A stretch of DNA of 64,000 bases, taken from Chromatiales bacterium (GTDB taxonomy: Bacteria; Pseudomonadota; Gammaproteobacteria; Steroidobacterales; GCA-2729495). How positions within the stretch are numbered: the stretch's first letter is position 1; the number at the start of each line of letters is the position of its first letter. Positions 1 to 9,344 of this stretch are shown here, in pieces. A model generated the notes under the pieces. It did not search any database and was not told the DNA's origin. It was given only the letters and a program-made list of their open reading frames with translations. The DNA lies in contig JAEUPZ010000031.1 of NCBI GenBank assembly GCA_016789885.1, positions 310,001 through 374,000 on the forward strand, written 5' to 3'. The position numbers and the translations under genes were made by a program.

Positions 1-128
1 ACGATTCCGCCCTCGCCACAGTCACGCCGATCACCGAGGCCGCCGACCGTCAATCCGGCGCGCACGACGATGCCGATGCGACGCCCGGGCCGACGCCCGA
101 CAACGTCATCCCGATCAAGGCCCGCTAG
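1..128 (+). CDS. C-terminal fragment, probably segregation protein ScpB
   Basis: An open frame enters from the left edge and stops with TAG at 126-128. Only 41 residues are visible, acidic and proline-rich, ending PDNVIPIKAR. No domain can be seen. The call rests on context: in many gammaproteobacteria scpA and scpB lie directly before rluB, and ScpB often has a variable acidic tail. ScpB works with ScpA and Smc in chromosome segregation. The frame overlaps the start of rluB by 59 bases, which suggests translational coupling. It could be any other gene upstream of rluB. Confidence 0.45.
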   Translation, partial: DSALATVTPITEAADRQSGAHDDADATPGPTPDNVIPIKAR

Positions 129-969
129 GGCTGCGGCGGCGCCTGCGGCGGCCGAGCGCCTGCAGAAGGTGCTGGCCGGTGCCGGCGTCGCGTCGCGTCG
201 CGAGATCGAGGAGTGGATCCGCGCCGCGCGGATCACCGTCGACGGCAAGCCGGCGACCCTCGGCCAGCGCGTGTCCGGACGCGAGCGGATCAGCATCGAC
301 GGCAAGCCCGTGGCGGCGCTCCGCCGTCCCGCGGCCCGGGCGCGCACGCTGATCTACCACAAGCCTTCCGGCGAGATCTGTTCGCGCCATGACCCCGAGC
401 AGCGCCCGACCGTGTTCGAGCGCCTGCCGCCCGTACAGGGCGGCCGCTGGGTCAGCGTCGGGCGCCTCGACTTCACGACGTCCGGGCTGCTGCTGCTGAC
501 CACGGACGGGGCGCTGGCCCATGCGCTCATGCATCCCTCGAGTGGCCTCGAGCGCGAGTACATGGTGCGCATCCTCGGCGCCGTCGACGAAGCGACGCTG
601 CAGCGACTGCGCGACGGGCTCCAGCTCGAGGACGGACCGGCCCGATTCGACGTCCTCGAGGCTGCCGGTGGCGGCGAGACGAATCGCTGGTTCCGCGTGC
701 TCGTCAAGGAGGGGCGCAACCGCCTCGTGCGTCGCCTCTGGGAGGCTGCCGGTTGCCAGGTGAGCCGGCTGATCCGCGTGCGCTACGGTCCGGTAGTGCT
801 GCCGCGGGACCTGCGGACGGGGCGCCATCGCCTGCTCGAGGGCGAAGGCCTGCAGGCCCTGTATGCGGCCGCGGGCCTCGCTGGATCAGACGCGCAGGGC
901 CCCGCCTACTGGCAGTCGAAGGTGCCGCCGGTGACGCCGCGGCTCGCCGGGCCCAGCAGGAAAAGGTAG
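70..969 (+). CDS. rluB: 23S rRNA pseudouridine synthase RluB
   Basis: Converts a uridine in 23S rRNA (U2605 in E. coli) to pseudouridine. A basic, low-complexity leader of about 28 residues precedes an S4 RNA-binding domain (RLQKVLAGAGVASRREIEEWI, about residues 29-50). The RsuA/RluB catalytic domain follows with the family motif GRLDFTTSGLLLLT; the catalytic aspartate is D134. The conserved KEGRNRLVRRLWEAAG segment is present. ATG 70 or ATG 76 are the only reasonable starts before the S4 domain. The C-terminal 21 codons run through the 3' end of the convergent yciK gene. RluE/RluF-type enzymes are less likely because of the S4 domain and context. Confidence 0.9.
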   Translation: MPMRRPGRRPTTSSRSRPARAAAAPAAAERLQKVLAGAGVASRREIEEWIRAARITVDGKPATLGQRVSGRERISIDGKPVAALRRPAARARTLIYHKPSGEICSRHDPEQRPTVFERLPPVQGGRWVSVGRLDFTTSGLLLLTTDGALAHALMHPSSGLEREYMVRILGAVDEATLQRLRDGLQLEDGPARFDVLEAAGGGETNRWFRVLVKEGRNRLVRRLWEAAGCQVSRLIRVRYGPVVLPRDLRTGRHRLLEGEGLQALYAAAGLAGSDAQGPAYWQSKVPPVTPRLAGPSRKR

Positions 970-1652
970 GGGTTCATCAGCTCGGCCGGATCCGGCACCG
1001 CGGCGGGGTCTTCGCCGGGATAGGCCGCCCGCCGCATGGCCGTCCGCGTGCCGCCGGGATTGATGCAGTTGACGCGGATGTGGCCGCTGCTGTCGGTCTC
1101 GTCGGCGAGCACCTGCGACAGGCCTTCGATGCCGAACTTCGACACCGCGTAGGCTCCCCAGTAGGCGCGGCCCCGGCGACCGACGCTGCTGCTGGTGAAC
1201 ACGATGCTTGCGTCCGCCGCCTTGCGCAGCAGGGGCAGCAGCGTGCGGGTCAGCACGAAGGGTATCGTCAGGTTGATGTGCAGCACCTCGTGCCAGGTGC
1301 CGACATCGTAGTGCTCGATCGGCGCGCGCTGGCCCAGGATCCCGGCGTTGTGCAGCAGCCCGTCGAGCCGCCCATAGGTGCCTTCGAGCTGCTCGGCGAG
1401 GCTCAGGTACTCGGGCCCGCCGGCCTTCCGGAAGTCCATGACCGCAATGGCCGGCTCCGGGCCGCCGGCCGCCTGGATCTCGTCGTAGACCTTCTCGAGC
1501 CGCGCCTGGGTGCGGCCCACCAGCACCACCGTCGCGCCATGGGCGGCGCAGGCGAGGGACGCTGCGCGCCCGAGGCCCTGGCCCGCGCCGGTGATGAGGA
1601 TGACCCGGTCGCGCAGGACATCGGGTGCAGGTGTGTAGCGGCGTGGTTCCAT
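906..1652 (-). CDS. yciK: YciK-type short-chain dehydrogenase
   Basis: NAD(P)-dependent oxidoreductase of the short-chain dehydrogenase family; the substrate of YciK proteins is not established. The 248-residue protein has the cofactor motif TGAGQGLGRA near residue 20, the NAG motif (LLHNAGILG), the catalytic serine region (FTSSSVGRRG) and the YAVSK active-site pair. The ATG at 1652 starts MEPRRYTPAP and is 5 bases after the mupP stop, so this is the last gene of mtaD-ubiG-mupP-yciK. The same order is known in Pseudomonas. Its last 21 codons overlap the end of rluB on the other strand. Confidence 0.88.
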   Translation of the reverse strand: MEPRRYTPAPDVLRDRVILITGAGQGLGRAASLACAAHGATVVLVGRTQARLEKVYDEIQAAGGPEPAIAVMDFRKAGGPEYLSLAEQLEGTYGRLDGLLHNAGILGQRAPIEHYDVGTWHEVLHINLTIPFVLTRTLLPLLRKAADASIVFTSSSVGRRGRAYWGAYAVSKFGIEGLSQVLADETDSSGHIRVNCINPGGTRTAMRRAAYPGEDPAAVPDPAELMNPYLFLLGPASRGVTGGTFDCQ

Positions 1653-1657
1653 GGGGT

Positions 1658-2314
1658 TCAGGCGAGCAGCCGGTCGATGGTGGCCGTGAGTTCGGCGACG
1701 GAGGTTACCACTGCGTCGGCGCCCCACGCCCACGGATCCTCGCCGGGCGGAACGTACCCGTAGGCCGCCGCGATCGTCCGGGTGCCGGCACCCCGGCCGG
1801 ACTCGATGTCACGCCGGGCGTCGCCGACGTAGATGGAGCGCTCCGGGACCGCGCCCACGGTGGTGACGGCGTACTGGACGGGTCGTGGATGCGGCTTGCG
1901 CTCGGGCAGCGTGTCGCCGCTCACGACGCAGGCGGCGCGGTGGCGAAGGCCGAGGCCTGCCAGCAGTGGCTCCGTCAGGTAGCCCGGCTTGTTCGTGACG
2001 ACCCCCCAGGGGAGGCCGCGCGCCTCGAGCCCGCCGAGCAGCGCGTCGAAGCCGGGGAAGAGCCGCGTCTCGCGGGTCAGGCGGGTCGCGTACAGGGCGA
2101 GGTAGCGCGCCTGCAGTGCCGCCAGGCGCCCGGTGGACGCATCCGGAAAAGCCAGCCGCACGAGGCCCGCCGAGCCGTTCGAGACATGGCCGCGCGCCAC
2201 GTCGTAGGGCATCAGCGCACGGCCTTCTTCGGCGAGCAGTTCGGCCAGTACCGGCACCATGTCCGGCGCAGTGTCTAGCAGGGTGCCGTCCAGGTCGAAC
2301 AGTACCGACTGCAT
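1658..2314 (-). CDS. mupP: HAD phosphatase, MupP/Gph type
   Basis: A 218-residue HAD-family phosphatase. Motif I is DLDGTLLDT (nucleophile D near residue 8), followed by a helical cap, motif II (VVTNKPG), a motif III lysine (ERKPHP) and motif IV (YVGDARRDIESGRGAG). By sequence alone it would be called phosphoglycolate phosphatase (Gph). Its place between ubiG and yciK matches Pseudomonas MupP, which dephosphorylates N-acetylmuramic acid 6-phosphate in a cell-wall recycling route that also uses AmgK and MurU. The choice of MupP over Gph is an inference from gene order. It lies 4 bases after ubiG. Confidence 0.75.
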   Translation of the reverse strand: MQSVLFDLDGTLLDTAPDMVPVLAELLAEEGRALMPYDVARGHVSNGSAGLVRLAFPDASTGRLAALQARYLALYATRLTRETRLFPGFDALLGGLEARGLPWGVVTNKPGYLTEPLLAGLGLRHRAACVVSGDTLPERKPHPRPVQYAVTTVGAVPERSIYVGDARRDIESGRGAGTRTIAAAYGYVPPGEDPWAWGADAVVTSVAELTATIDRLLA

Positions 2315-2318
2315 GCGG

Positions 2319-3032
2319 TCAGGCGGCCGGGGCGCGGAAGTGCGCCATGTAGTTCACGCCGGGCTTCGCGACCGCGTGCGCCGTGCGGTTCATTGGGTCG
2401 TACTCCACGCCGACGACGCGCTCGAGCGTGAGTCCTGCCTGGCGCGCCCATCGGTCGAGCTCCGCCGGCCGGATCAGCTGGTCGAAGCGGTGGGTGCCGC
2501 GCGGGACGAGGCCCGTCAGGTACTCGCCGCCGACGATGGCCGTCAGCCACGCCCGGGCGGTGCGGTTGACGCTGGAGAACACGATGCTGCCCCCCGGGCG
2601 GGCGAGGCGCCTGCAGGCGTCGACAAGGCCGGCCGGATCCGGCACGTGCTCGATGAGTTCGAGGCAGCAGACCACGTCGAAGGCGCCCGGTTCGTCGGCA
2701 GCCAGGCTCGCGGCATCGGCCACCAGATAGCGGATGTCCGCGAGGCCCGACTCGAGCCGGTGCAGCGACGCCACCTCGATGGCTGCCCGGGACAGGTCGA
2801 TGCCGGTCATGCGGGCGCCGGTCCTGGCGAGGGCTTCGGTCAGCAGGCCTCCGCCGCAACCCACGTCGACGCAGTCCTGGCCGGCGGGCCGGGTCCACTC
2901 GGTGACCAGCCGGGTCCGCAGGGGGTTCAGGTCGTGGAGCGTGCGCAGCTCGCCGTCGGCATCCCACCATCGGCTCGCCAGCCCGTCGAAATGGCCGATC
3001 TCGGCCGCGCTGAAGTTCTGCTTCTCAGGCAT
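2319..3032 (-). CDS. ubiG: Ubiquinone O-methyltransferase UbiG
   Basis: Carries out both O-methylations of ubiquinone synthesis with S-adenosylmethionine. The 237-residue protein starts MPEKQNFSAAEIGHFDGLASRWWD, typical of UbiG. It shows the SAM motif DVGCGGGLLTEALARTGA, motif II (FDVVCCLELIEHVPDP) and the C-terminal YMAHFRA. The ATG at 3032 was chosen because homologues start at this MPEKQNF-like segment; it overlaps the mtaD stop by 8 bases, so the two are probably coupled. This gene suggests an aerobic, ubiquinone-using organism. Confidence 0.95.
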   Translation of the reverse strand: MPEKQNFSAAEIGHFDGLASRWWDADGELRTLHDLNPLRTRLVTEWTRPAGQDCVDVGCGGGLLTEALARTGARMTGIDLSRAAIEVASLHRLESGLADIRYLVADAASLAADEPGAFDVVCCLELIEHVPDPAGLVDACRRLARPGGSIVFSSVNRTARAWLTAIVGGEYLTGLVPRGTHRFDQLIRPAELDRWARQAGLTLERVVGVEYDPMNRTAHAVAKPGVNYMAHFRAPAA

Positions 3033-4350
3033 CGGCGTGGCTCCCGATCCGGTCGCGCCACTCGCCGGCCCTGGCGAGCACCGCAGCCTCGTCGAACGTC
3101 GTGATTGACCCGCTGGCGAGAACCCGGCGGCCCTGGATCCAGGCATCGGTGACCTGGTCCCGGCCGGCGGCATAGGCGAGCTGCGACAGCGGGTGGTGGA
3201 CCGGTTGCGTGGCCGGGTGGTCCAGGTCTACGGCGATGAAGTCCGCTGCCTTGCCGGCCTCGAGCGAGCCGATGCGGTCGGCGAGGCCCAGGGCCCGGGC
3301 GCCGTCGAGCGTTGCCATGCGCAGCGCCTCGGCCGCCGGCAGGGCTGCGGCATCGCCGGCCACGGCCTTGGCTACGAGGGCCGCGGTACGCAGCTCGCCG
3401 AACATGTCGAGATCGTTGTTGCTGGCTGCGCCATCGGTCCCGAGGGCCACCGTGACCCCCGCCTGCCGGAGGCGCGCGACCGGACAGAAGCCGCTCGCGA
3501 GCTTCAGGTTCGACTCCGGGCAGTGGATGACGCTGGCGTTGCGTTTCGCGATGAGTTCGATCTCGTGGGGCTCGAGCTGCGTCATGTGGATACCGGCGAA
3601 GCCGGGCCCGAGCAGCCCAAGGTCGTCCAGCCGCCGCAGCGGACGGCGGGCGTGGGCGGCAACGCTGGCTGCGACCTCGGCCGCCGTCTCGTGCACGTGC
3701 ATCAGGATCGGTGCCTCGAGCTCGTCTGCCAGGACCCGGACGTGCCCCAGCGTCTCGTCGCTGACGGAGTAGGGGGCGTGGGGCGTGAAGGCGAAGGACA
3801 CCAGCGGGTGGCCTCGATAGCCGTCGCGGACCACGAGGCCCTTGCGCAGGTAGTCGGCGGGGCCGTCGGCCCAGGCCGTCGGGAACTCCACGACGACCAT
3901 GCCGATGACGGCCCGCAGGCCCGCCTCGGCGGCCATGCCGGCGGCGACGTCCGGGAAGAAATACATGTCGGCGAAGCAGGTGGTGCCGCCGCGGATCATC
4001 TCGGCGACGGCCAGTGCCGTGCCGTCCCGCACGAAGTCGGGGCTCAGCCAGCGCTGCTCGGCCGGCCAGACGTGCTCGTGGAGCCACGGCTCGAGGTGCA
4101 GGTCGTCGGCGAAGCCCCGCAGCAGCGTCATCGCGGCATGGGTGTGGGCGTTGACGAGGCCTGGCAGCAGCGCGTGGCGGGGCAGGTCGACCCAGGTGGT
4201 GGCGGGGTACCGGCGGCGGGCCTCGGACGCGGGCAGGACGTCGGCGATGCGGCCATCGGCGACCACGACGGCATGGTCGGGCAGCGTGATGTTGGCGGGT
4301 GAGATCGGCAGCACCCAGCGGGCCGCGACGACGAGGTCTGGAGGCTGCAT
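3025..4350 (-). CDS. mtaD: 5-methylthioadenosine/S-adenosylhomocysteine deaminase (amidohydrolase)
   Basis: A 441-residue TRZ/ATZ-type metal-dependent amidohydrolase, probably deaminating 5'-methylthioadenosine or S-adenosylhomocysteine. Visible metal and active-site motifs are GLVNAHTHAAM, ILMHVHETAAE, a conserved H in AGIHMTQLEP, NASVIHCPESNLKLASG and ALGTDGAASNNDLDMF. The ATG at 4350 (MQPPDLVVAARWVLP) fits family starts. It is the first gene of the operon and diverges from gyrA 73 bases away. In Pseudomonas the same gene sits beside mtnA, which is not seen here. Guanine or chlorohydrolase-like activities are possible but less likely. Confidence 0.85.
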   Translation of the reverse strand: MQPPDLVVAARWVLPISPANITLPDHAVVVADGRIADVLPASEARRRYPATTWVDLPRHALLPGLVNAHTHAAMTLLRGFADDLHLEPWLHEHVWPAEQRWLSPDFVRDGTALAVAEMIRGGTTCFADMYFFPDVAAGMAAEAGLRAVIGMVVVEFPTAWADGPADYLRKGLVVRDGYRGHPLVSFAFTPHAPYSVSDETLGHVRVLADELEAPILMHVHETAAEVAASVAAHARRPLRRLDDLGLLGPGFAGIHMTQLEPHEIELIAKRNASVIHCPESNLKLASGFCPVARLRQAGVTVALGTDGAASNNDLDMFGELRTAALVAKAVAGDAAALPAAEALRMATLDGARALGLADRIGSLEAGKAADFIAVDLDHPATQPVHHPLSQLAYAAGRDQVTDAWIQGRRVLASGSITTFDEAAVLARAGEWRDRIGSHADA

Positions 4351-4423
4351 CACGAGCGGGCCGGCGAACCCGGTAAGGCTTTGAATCGTGTTAGCATAAC
4401 CGCTTTTACCGCGCCCCTTATCG

Positions 4424-6985
4424 ATGGCTGAAGTCGCCAAGGAAATCCTGCCGGTCAACCTCGAAGACGAGATGCGTCAGTCCTACCTGGACTACGCCAT
4501 GAGCGTCATCGTTGGCCGGGCCCTCCCGGATGTCCGGGACGGACTGAAGCCTGTCCACCGCCGCGTGCTCTACGCGATGCGGGAGCTGGGCAACGACCAT
4601 ACCAAGCCCTACAAGAAGTCGGCCCGCGTCGTCGGCGACGTGATCGGCAAGTACCACCCGCACGGCGACACGGCGGTCTACGACACGATCGTGCGCATGG
4701 CGCAGCCATTCTCGCTGCGCTACCTGCTGGTCGACGGCCAGGGCAACTTCGGCTCCGTCGACGGGGACGCGCCGGCTGCCATGCGCTACACCGAAGTGCG
4801 CATGACCCGCATCGCGGGCGAGCTGCTGGCCGACATCGACAAGGAAACCGTCGACTTCGCCCCGAACTACGACGGCTCCGAGACCGAGCCGACGGTGCTG
4901 CCGACCCGGGTCCCCAACCTGCTGGTCAACGGGTCGTCGGGCATCGCCGTCGGCATGGCCACGAACATCCCGCCCCACAACCTCGGCGAGGTCATCGACG
5001 CCACGCTCGCCCTGATCGACGATCCCGAGATCAGCGTCGCCGAACTGATGGCGCGCGTGCCGGGCCCCGACTTCCCGACGGCCGGCATCATCAATGGCTC
5101 GCAGGGCATCTATGCGGCCTATACGACCGGCCGGGGGCGCGTGCACATCCGCGCCCGCACCCATGTCGAGCCCATCGACGACCGGGGCCGCGAGGCCATC
5201 ATCGTCACCGAGCTGCCCTACCAGGTGAACAAGGCCCGGCTGATCGAGAAGATCGCCGAGCTGGTCCGGGACAAGAAGCTCGAGGGCATCAGCGAGCTGC
5301 GCGACGAGTCCGACAAGGACGGCATGCGCGTCGTCATCGAGCTGCGGCGCGACCAGATGGCCGACGTCGTGCTCAACAACCTGTTCAAGCAGACCCCCAT
5401 GGAGGCCGTCTTCGGCATCAACATGGTGGCCCTGCGCGACGGGCAGCCGCGCATATTCACGCTGAAGGAGCTGCTCGATTCCTTCGTGCGCCACCGGCGC
5501 GAGGTCGTCACGCGGCGGACGATCTTCGACCTGCGCAAGACGCGGGAGCGCGCCCACATCCTCGAGGGCCAGGCGGTCGCGCTCGCGAACATCGACGCGG
5601 TCATCGCCGTGATCAAGGCCTCGCCAACGCCGCCTGAGGCCCGCGAGGCGCTGACATCGCGCTACTGGTCGCCAGGCGCGGTCCTGGGGATGCTCGAGCG
5701 GGCGGGTGGCGTGTCGACGCGGCCCGAAGGGTCGGCGGGTGACTTCGGGCCGTTCCCCGAGGGTTACCGCCTGTCGACGGCCCAGGCGCAGGCGATTCTC
5801 GACTTGCGCCTGCAGCGCCTGACCGGCCTCGAGCAGGACAAGATCATCGCCGAGTACCAGGAACTGCTCGGGCGCATCGTCGAGTTCACCGGCATCCTGG
5901 CCGACCCCGACAAGCTCATGGCGGTGATCCGCGGCGAGCTGGCGGCCATCCGCGAGCAGTACGCCGACGCGCGCCGCACCGAGATACTCGAAGCGCATTC
6001 GAGCCTCGGCATCGAGGACCTGATCCCCGAAGAGGACGTCGTGGTCACGCTGTCGCACCAGGGGTATGCCAAGGCGCAGCCCGTCAGCGAGTACCGCGTC
6101 CAGGGCCGTGGCGGGCGCGGCCGCGCGGCGGCCTCGGTGAAGGACGAGGACTTCATCGACAAGCTCTTCGTCGCGAACACCCACGACACGCTGCTCTGCT
6201 TCACGAGCCTCGGCAAGCTCTACTGGCTCAAGGTCTACGAGGTGCCGAGGGCGGGCCACGGTGCCCGCGGGCGGCCCATGGTCAACCTGCTGCCCCTCGA
6301 GGCCGGCGAGCGCATCAATGCCGTGCTGCCGATCCGCGATTTCTCGGCCAGCAGCTACGTGTTCATGGCCACGAGCCAGGGCACCGTGAAGAAGACCTCC
6401 CTGGACGCCTTCTCGCGGCCGCGCACGAGCGGCATCCGAGCCATCGACCTGCACGAGGGCGACCGGCTGGTCGACGTGGCGATCACCGACGGTGACTGCG
6501 ACATCATGCTGTTCGCGAGCAGCGGCAAGGCGATCCGGTTCCAGGAGAACGACGTGCGGCCCATGGGCCGTTCCGCCGCGGGTGTGCGCGGCATCCGGCT
6601 GGCCGACGACGCCGAGGTCATCGCCCTGCTCATCGTCGGCGACGGCGAGGTGCTGACGGCGACGGCCAACGGCTACGGCAAGCGCACGGCCATTGCCGAG
6701 TTCCCGGTGCACGGTCGGGGTGGCCAGGGGGTCATCGCCATACAGACCAGCGAGCGGAACGGCACCCTCGTCGGTGCCATCCCCGTGCGCCCCGAGGACC
6801 AGATCGTGCTGATCAGTTCCGCCGGCACGCTCGTGCGCACGGCCGTTGCGGACGTTTCCGAGCAGGGCCGCAACACGCAGGGCGTGCGGCTGATCCGCCT
6901 CGACGAAGGCGATCGCCTCGTCGGCCTAGATCGAATCGTTCCCGATGGCGACGAGGGCGACGACAGCGAACCGCCGCCGGCCTGA
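4424..6985 (+). CDS. gyrA: DNA gyrase subunit A
   Basis: Breaks and rejoins DNA in the A2B2 gyrase that introduces negative supercoils. The 853-residue protein contains the catalytic tyrosine Y122 ([10 protein letters not shown]) and the quinolone-resistance region [12 protein letters not shown] with T83 and D87. T83 is also the normal residue in Pseudomonas aeruginosa, so it is not by itself a resistance mutation. A GyrA-box-like QGRGGRG opens the C-terminal DNA-wrapping domain, which shows the six-bladed repeats and marks the protein as gyrase rather than ParC. No clear sigma-70 -35 was found in the 73-base gap to mtaD. Confidence 0.98.
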   Translation: MAEVAKEILPVNLEDEMRQSYLDYAMSVIVGRALPDVRDGLKPVHRRVLYAMRELGNDHTKPYKKSARVVGDVIGKYHPHGDTAVYDTIVRMAQPFSLRYLLVDGQGNFGSVDGDAPAAMRYTEVRMTRIAGELLADIDKETVDFAPNYDGSETEPTVLPTRVPNLLVNGSSGIAVGMATNIPPHNLGEVIDATLALIDDPEISVAELMARVPGPDFPTAGIINGSQGIYAAYTTGRGRVHIRARTHVEPIDDRGREAIIVTELPYQVNKARLIEKIAELVRDKKLEGISELRDESDKDGMRVVIELRRDQMADVVLNNLFKQTPMEAVFGINMVALRDGQPRIFTLKELLDSFVRHRREVVTRRTIFDLRKTRERAHILEGQAVALANIDAVIAVIKASPTPPEAREALTSRYWSPGAVLGMLERAGGVSTRPEGSAGDFGPFPEGYRLSTAQAQAILDLRLQRLTGLEQDKIIAEYQELLGRIVEFTGILADPDKLMAVIRGELAAIREQYADARRTEILEAHSSLGIEDLIPEEDVVVTLSHQGYAKAQPVSEYRVQGRGGRGRAAASVKDEDFIDKLFVANTHDTLLCFTSLGKLYWLKVYEVPRAGHGARGRPMVNLLPLEAGERINAVLPIRDFSASSYVFMATSQGTVKKTSLDAFSRPRTSGIRAIDLHEGDRLVDVAITDGDCDIMLFASSGKAIRFQENDVRPMGRSAAGVRGIRLADDAEVIALLIVGDGEVLTATANGYGKRTAIAEFPVHGRGGQGVIAIQTSERNGTLVGAIPVRPEDQIVLISSAGTLVRTAVADVSEQGRNTQGVRLIRLDEGDRLVGLDRIVPDGDEGDDSEPPPA

Positions 6986-7036
6986 CGCGCCGGCCGCGTC
7001 GATCGGCGAACCGATGATCTTCACCTGGAGTAATCC

Positions 7037-8119
7037 ATGCGGCGAGTGACGAATTTCAGCGCGGGTCCTGCGGTCCTGCCGGACGAGGTCCTGGCCCAGG
7101 CCCGGGACGAGATGCTCGACTGGAACGGTTCCGGCATGTCGGTCATGGAGGTCAGCCACCGGGGCAAGGCCTTCACCCGCGTGGCCGAGCAGGCCGAGGC
7201 CGACCTGCGCGAGTTGCTGCAGGTGCCCGACGACTACGCCGTCCTGTTCCTGCAGGGGGGCGCCACCATGGAGTTCGCGCTGCTCCCCATGAACCTGTCT
7301 GCCGAAGGGCAGGTCGTCGACTACCTGGTCACCGGCAGCTGGTCGAAGAAGGCGGCCAAGGAGGCTGCTTCGGTGCGGAAGGTGTCGGTGGTGGCCGACG
7401 GCGCCCCGAGCCGGTTCACCGACGTGCCGGACCGGGCTGGCTGGCGCCTCGATCCGCAGGCGGCGTACTTCCACTATTGCGCCAACGAGACCATCGAGGG
7501 CCTCGAGATGCACGAGGTCCCCGACGTGGGCAGCGTGCCGGTGGTGGCCGACCTGTCGTCGACGATCCTCTCGCGCCCGCTCGACATCCGCCGCTATGGC
7601 GTCATCTATGCCGGCGCCCAGAAGAACATAGGCCCGGCGGGCCTCGTGATCATGATCATCCGCCGCGACCTGCTCGAGCGGGCGCCGGCAAGCCTCCCGA
7701 ACATCCTGAAGTTCTCGGCCCATGCCGCCGAGGGCTCGATGCTGAACACGCCGCCGACCTTCGCCTGGTACGTGGCGGGTCTCGTCTTCCAGTGGATCAA
7801 GCGCCAGGGCGGCCTGCCGGCCATGGCCGAGCGGAACCAGCGGAAGTCCGCGATGCTGTACCAGGCCATCGATGCGTCCGGGTTCTACCGCAATCCGGTC
7901 AAGCCGGCGTACCGCTCCTGGATGAACGTGCCCTTCACGCTGCCCAGGGAGGAACTCGACGCCGTCTTCCTGAAGGAGGCCGAACAGCAGGGCCTCATGA
8001 ACCTGAAGGGACACCGGTCGGTCGGCGGCATGCGCGCGAGCATCTACAACGCCATGCCCGAGTCCGGCGTGGCCGCGCTGGTGGACTTCATGGCCGACTT
8101 CGCGCGGCGCCACGGCTGA
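7037..8119 (+). CDS. serC: Phosphoserine aminotransferase SerC
   Basis: Transfers an amino group from glutamate to 3-phosphohydroxypyruvate in serine synthesis, and acts similarly in pyridoxal phosphate synthesis. The 360-residue class V aminotransferase starts RRVTNFSAGPAVLP, a SerC signature. It carries the PLP-lysine segment YAGAQKNIGPAG and the C-terminal GGMRASIYNAMP that contacts the substrate phosphate. GGAG lies six bases before the ATG. It heads the serC-serA-pheA-hisC-aroA-cmk run. Pairing with serA directly downstream puts two steps of serine synthesis together. Confidence 0.96.
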   Translation: MRRVTNFSAGPAVLPDEVLAQARDEMLDWNGSGMSVMEVSHRGKAFTRVAEQAEADLRELLQVPDDYAVLFLQGGATMEFALLPMNLSAEGQVVDYLVTGSWSKKAAKEAASVRKVSVVADGAPSRFTDVPDRAGWRLDPQAAYFHYCANETIEGLEMHEVPDVGSVPVVADLSSTILSRPLDIRRYGVIYAGAQKNIGPAGLVIMIIRRDLLERAPASLPNILKFSAHAAEGSMLNTPPTFAWYVAGLVFQWIKRQGGLPAMAERNQRKSAMLYQAIDASGFYRNPVKPAYRSWMNVPFTLPREELDAVFLKEAEQQGLMNLKGHRSVGGMRASIYNAMPESGVAALVDFMADFARRHG

Positions 8120-8138
8120 GGGCCAGGAGGCCAGCCCC

Positions 8139-9335
8139 GTGGCAACCGTGTTCAAGGTCCAGACGCTCAACAGCATCGCCATCGAGGGCCTGCAGCGCTT
8201 CCCGCGCGAGCGCTACGAGCTGGCATCGGACATCGGTGCCCCGGATGCGCTGCTGGTCCGCTCCGCGTCGCTGCACGACCGTCCCATGCCTCCGTCGGTG
8301 CTGGCGGTGGCGCGGGCCGGCGCGGGCGTCAACAACGTCCCGGTGGCGGCGCTCTCGCAGCGGGGCATTCCCGTCTTCAACGCGCCGGGCGCCAACGCCA
8401 ACGCCGTCAAGGAACTCGTCCTCGCCGGCATGCTGCTGGCGGCGCGCAACATCTGCCAGGCCTGGCGCTTCGCCGAGGGCCTGGCGGGGGAGGGAGCGGC
8501 GCTCGACAAGGCTGTCGAGGCCGGCAAGAAGCAGTTCGTCGGTTTCGAGCTGCCGGGGCGGACGCTCGGCGTCGTCGGCCTCGGTGCCATCGGCGTGCAG
8601 GTGGCCAACGCGGCCGTGGCACTCGGCATGCGCGTGGTGGGCTTCGATCCGCAGATCACCGTCGAGCGCGCCTGGCAGCTGTCCGCCTCGGTGCGTCAGG
8701 CGAGGACCCTCGACGAGCTGTTCAGCCAGTCAGACTTCCTGACGGTGCACGTGCCACTGCTCGACGCGACGCGCGGCCTCGTCGGGCCGGCCCGGCTGCG
8801 GCTGATGCCGAAGAACGCGGTGGTGCTGAATTTCTCGCGTGGCGGGATCGTCGACGAGGGCGCCATCATCGAGTCCCTCGATGCCGGCCACGTCGGTGCC
8901 TACGTCTGCGACTTTCCGTCGGCAGCGCTGCGCGGCAATCCCCGCGTCGTGGCCCTGCCTCACCTGGGCGCCTCGACGGTCGAGGCGGAGTCAAACTGTG
9001 CAGTGATGGTGGCCGACAACCTGCGGGACTACCTCGAGAACGGCACGATCCGCCACTCGGTGAACTTCCCGGAGTCGGAACTGCCCGGCGTCGGCGCCTG
9101 GCGCCTCACCATCGCCAATGCCAACGTGCCGAACATGGTCGGCCAGATCTCATCGGCCCTCGGCGACGCGGGCCTGAACATTGCCGACCTGCTGAACAAG
9201 TCGCGCGGCGACCTGGCCTACACCATCGTCGACCTCGACGGGCCGGTGCCCGCCGCGACGCTCGAGCGGATCCGGGCCATTGACGGCGTGCTCATGGTGC
9301 GTGACCTTGGCCGCCGGCCGGCATCCCCCGCCTGA
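8139..9335 (+). CDS. serA: D-3-phosphoglycerate dehydrogenase SerA
   Basis: Oxidises 3-phosphoglycerate to 3-phosphohydroxypyruvate, the substrate of SerC encoded just upstream. The 398-residue protein has the NAD motif VVGLGAIG (GLGAIG at residues 147-152), the catalytic arginine loop NFSRGGIVDEG, the LPHLGAS histidine segment and a C-terminal ACT domain (about 315-390) that may bind serine. It is the short form without the extra allosteric-substrate-binding domain. GTG start with AGGAGG eight bases upstream. In Pseudomonas pheA follows serC directly, so serA is an insertion relative to that order. Confidence 0.9.
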   Translation: MATVFKVQTLNSIAIEGLQRFPRERYELASDIGAPDALLVRSASLHDRPMPPSVLAVARAGAGVNNVPVAALSQRGIPVFNAPGANANAVKELVLAGMLLAARNICQAWRFAEGLAGEGAALDKAVEAGKKQFVGFELPGRTLGVVGLGAIGVQVANAAVALGMRVVGFDPQITVERAWQLSASVRQARTLDELFSQSDFLTVHVPLLDATRGLVGPARLRLMPKNAVVLNFSRGGIVDEGAIIESLDAGHVGAYVCDFPSAALRGNPRVVALPHLGASTVEAESNCAVMVADNLRDYLENGTIRHSVNFPESELPGVGAWRLTIANANVPNMVGQISSALGDAGLNIADLLNKSRGDLAYTIVDLDGPVPAATLERIRAIDGVLMVRDLGRRPASPA

Positions 9336-9344
9336 GGGCACCCC

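Noticed and set aside
4469..4700. Thr83 of GyrA as a quinolone-resistance mutation
   Set aside because: Thr83 is the normal residue in several gammaproteobacteria including Pseudomonas aeruginosa, so it is not evidence of selection.
4418..6712. A 764-codon minus-strand open frame opposite gyrA
   Set aside because: It lies wholly under gyrA, is low-complexity and rich in Asp, Arg, Val and His as expected for antisense frames in GC-rich genes, and has no recognised domain.
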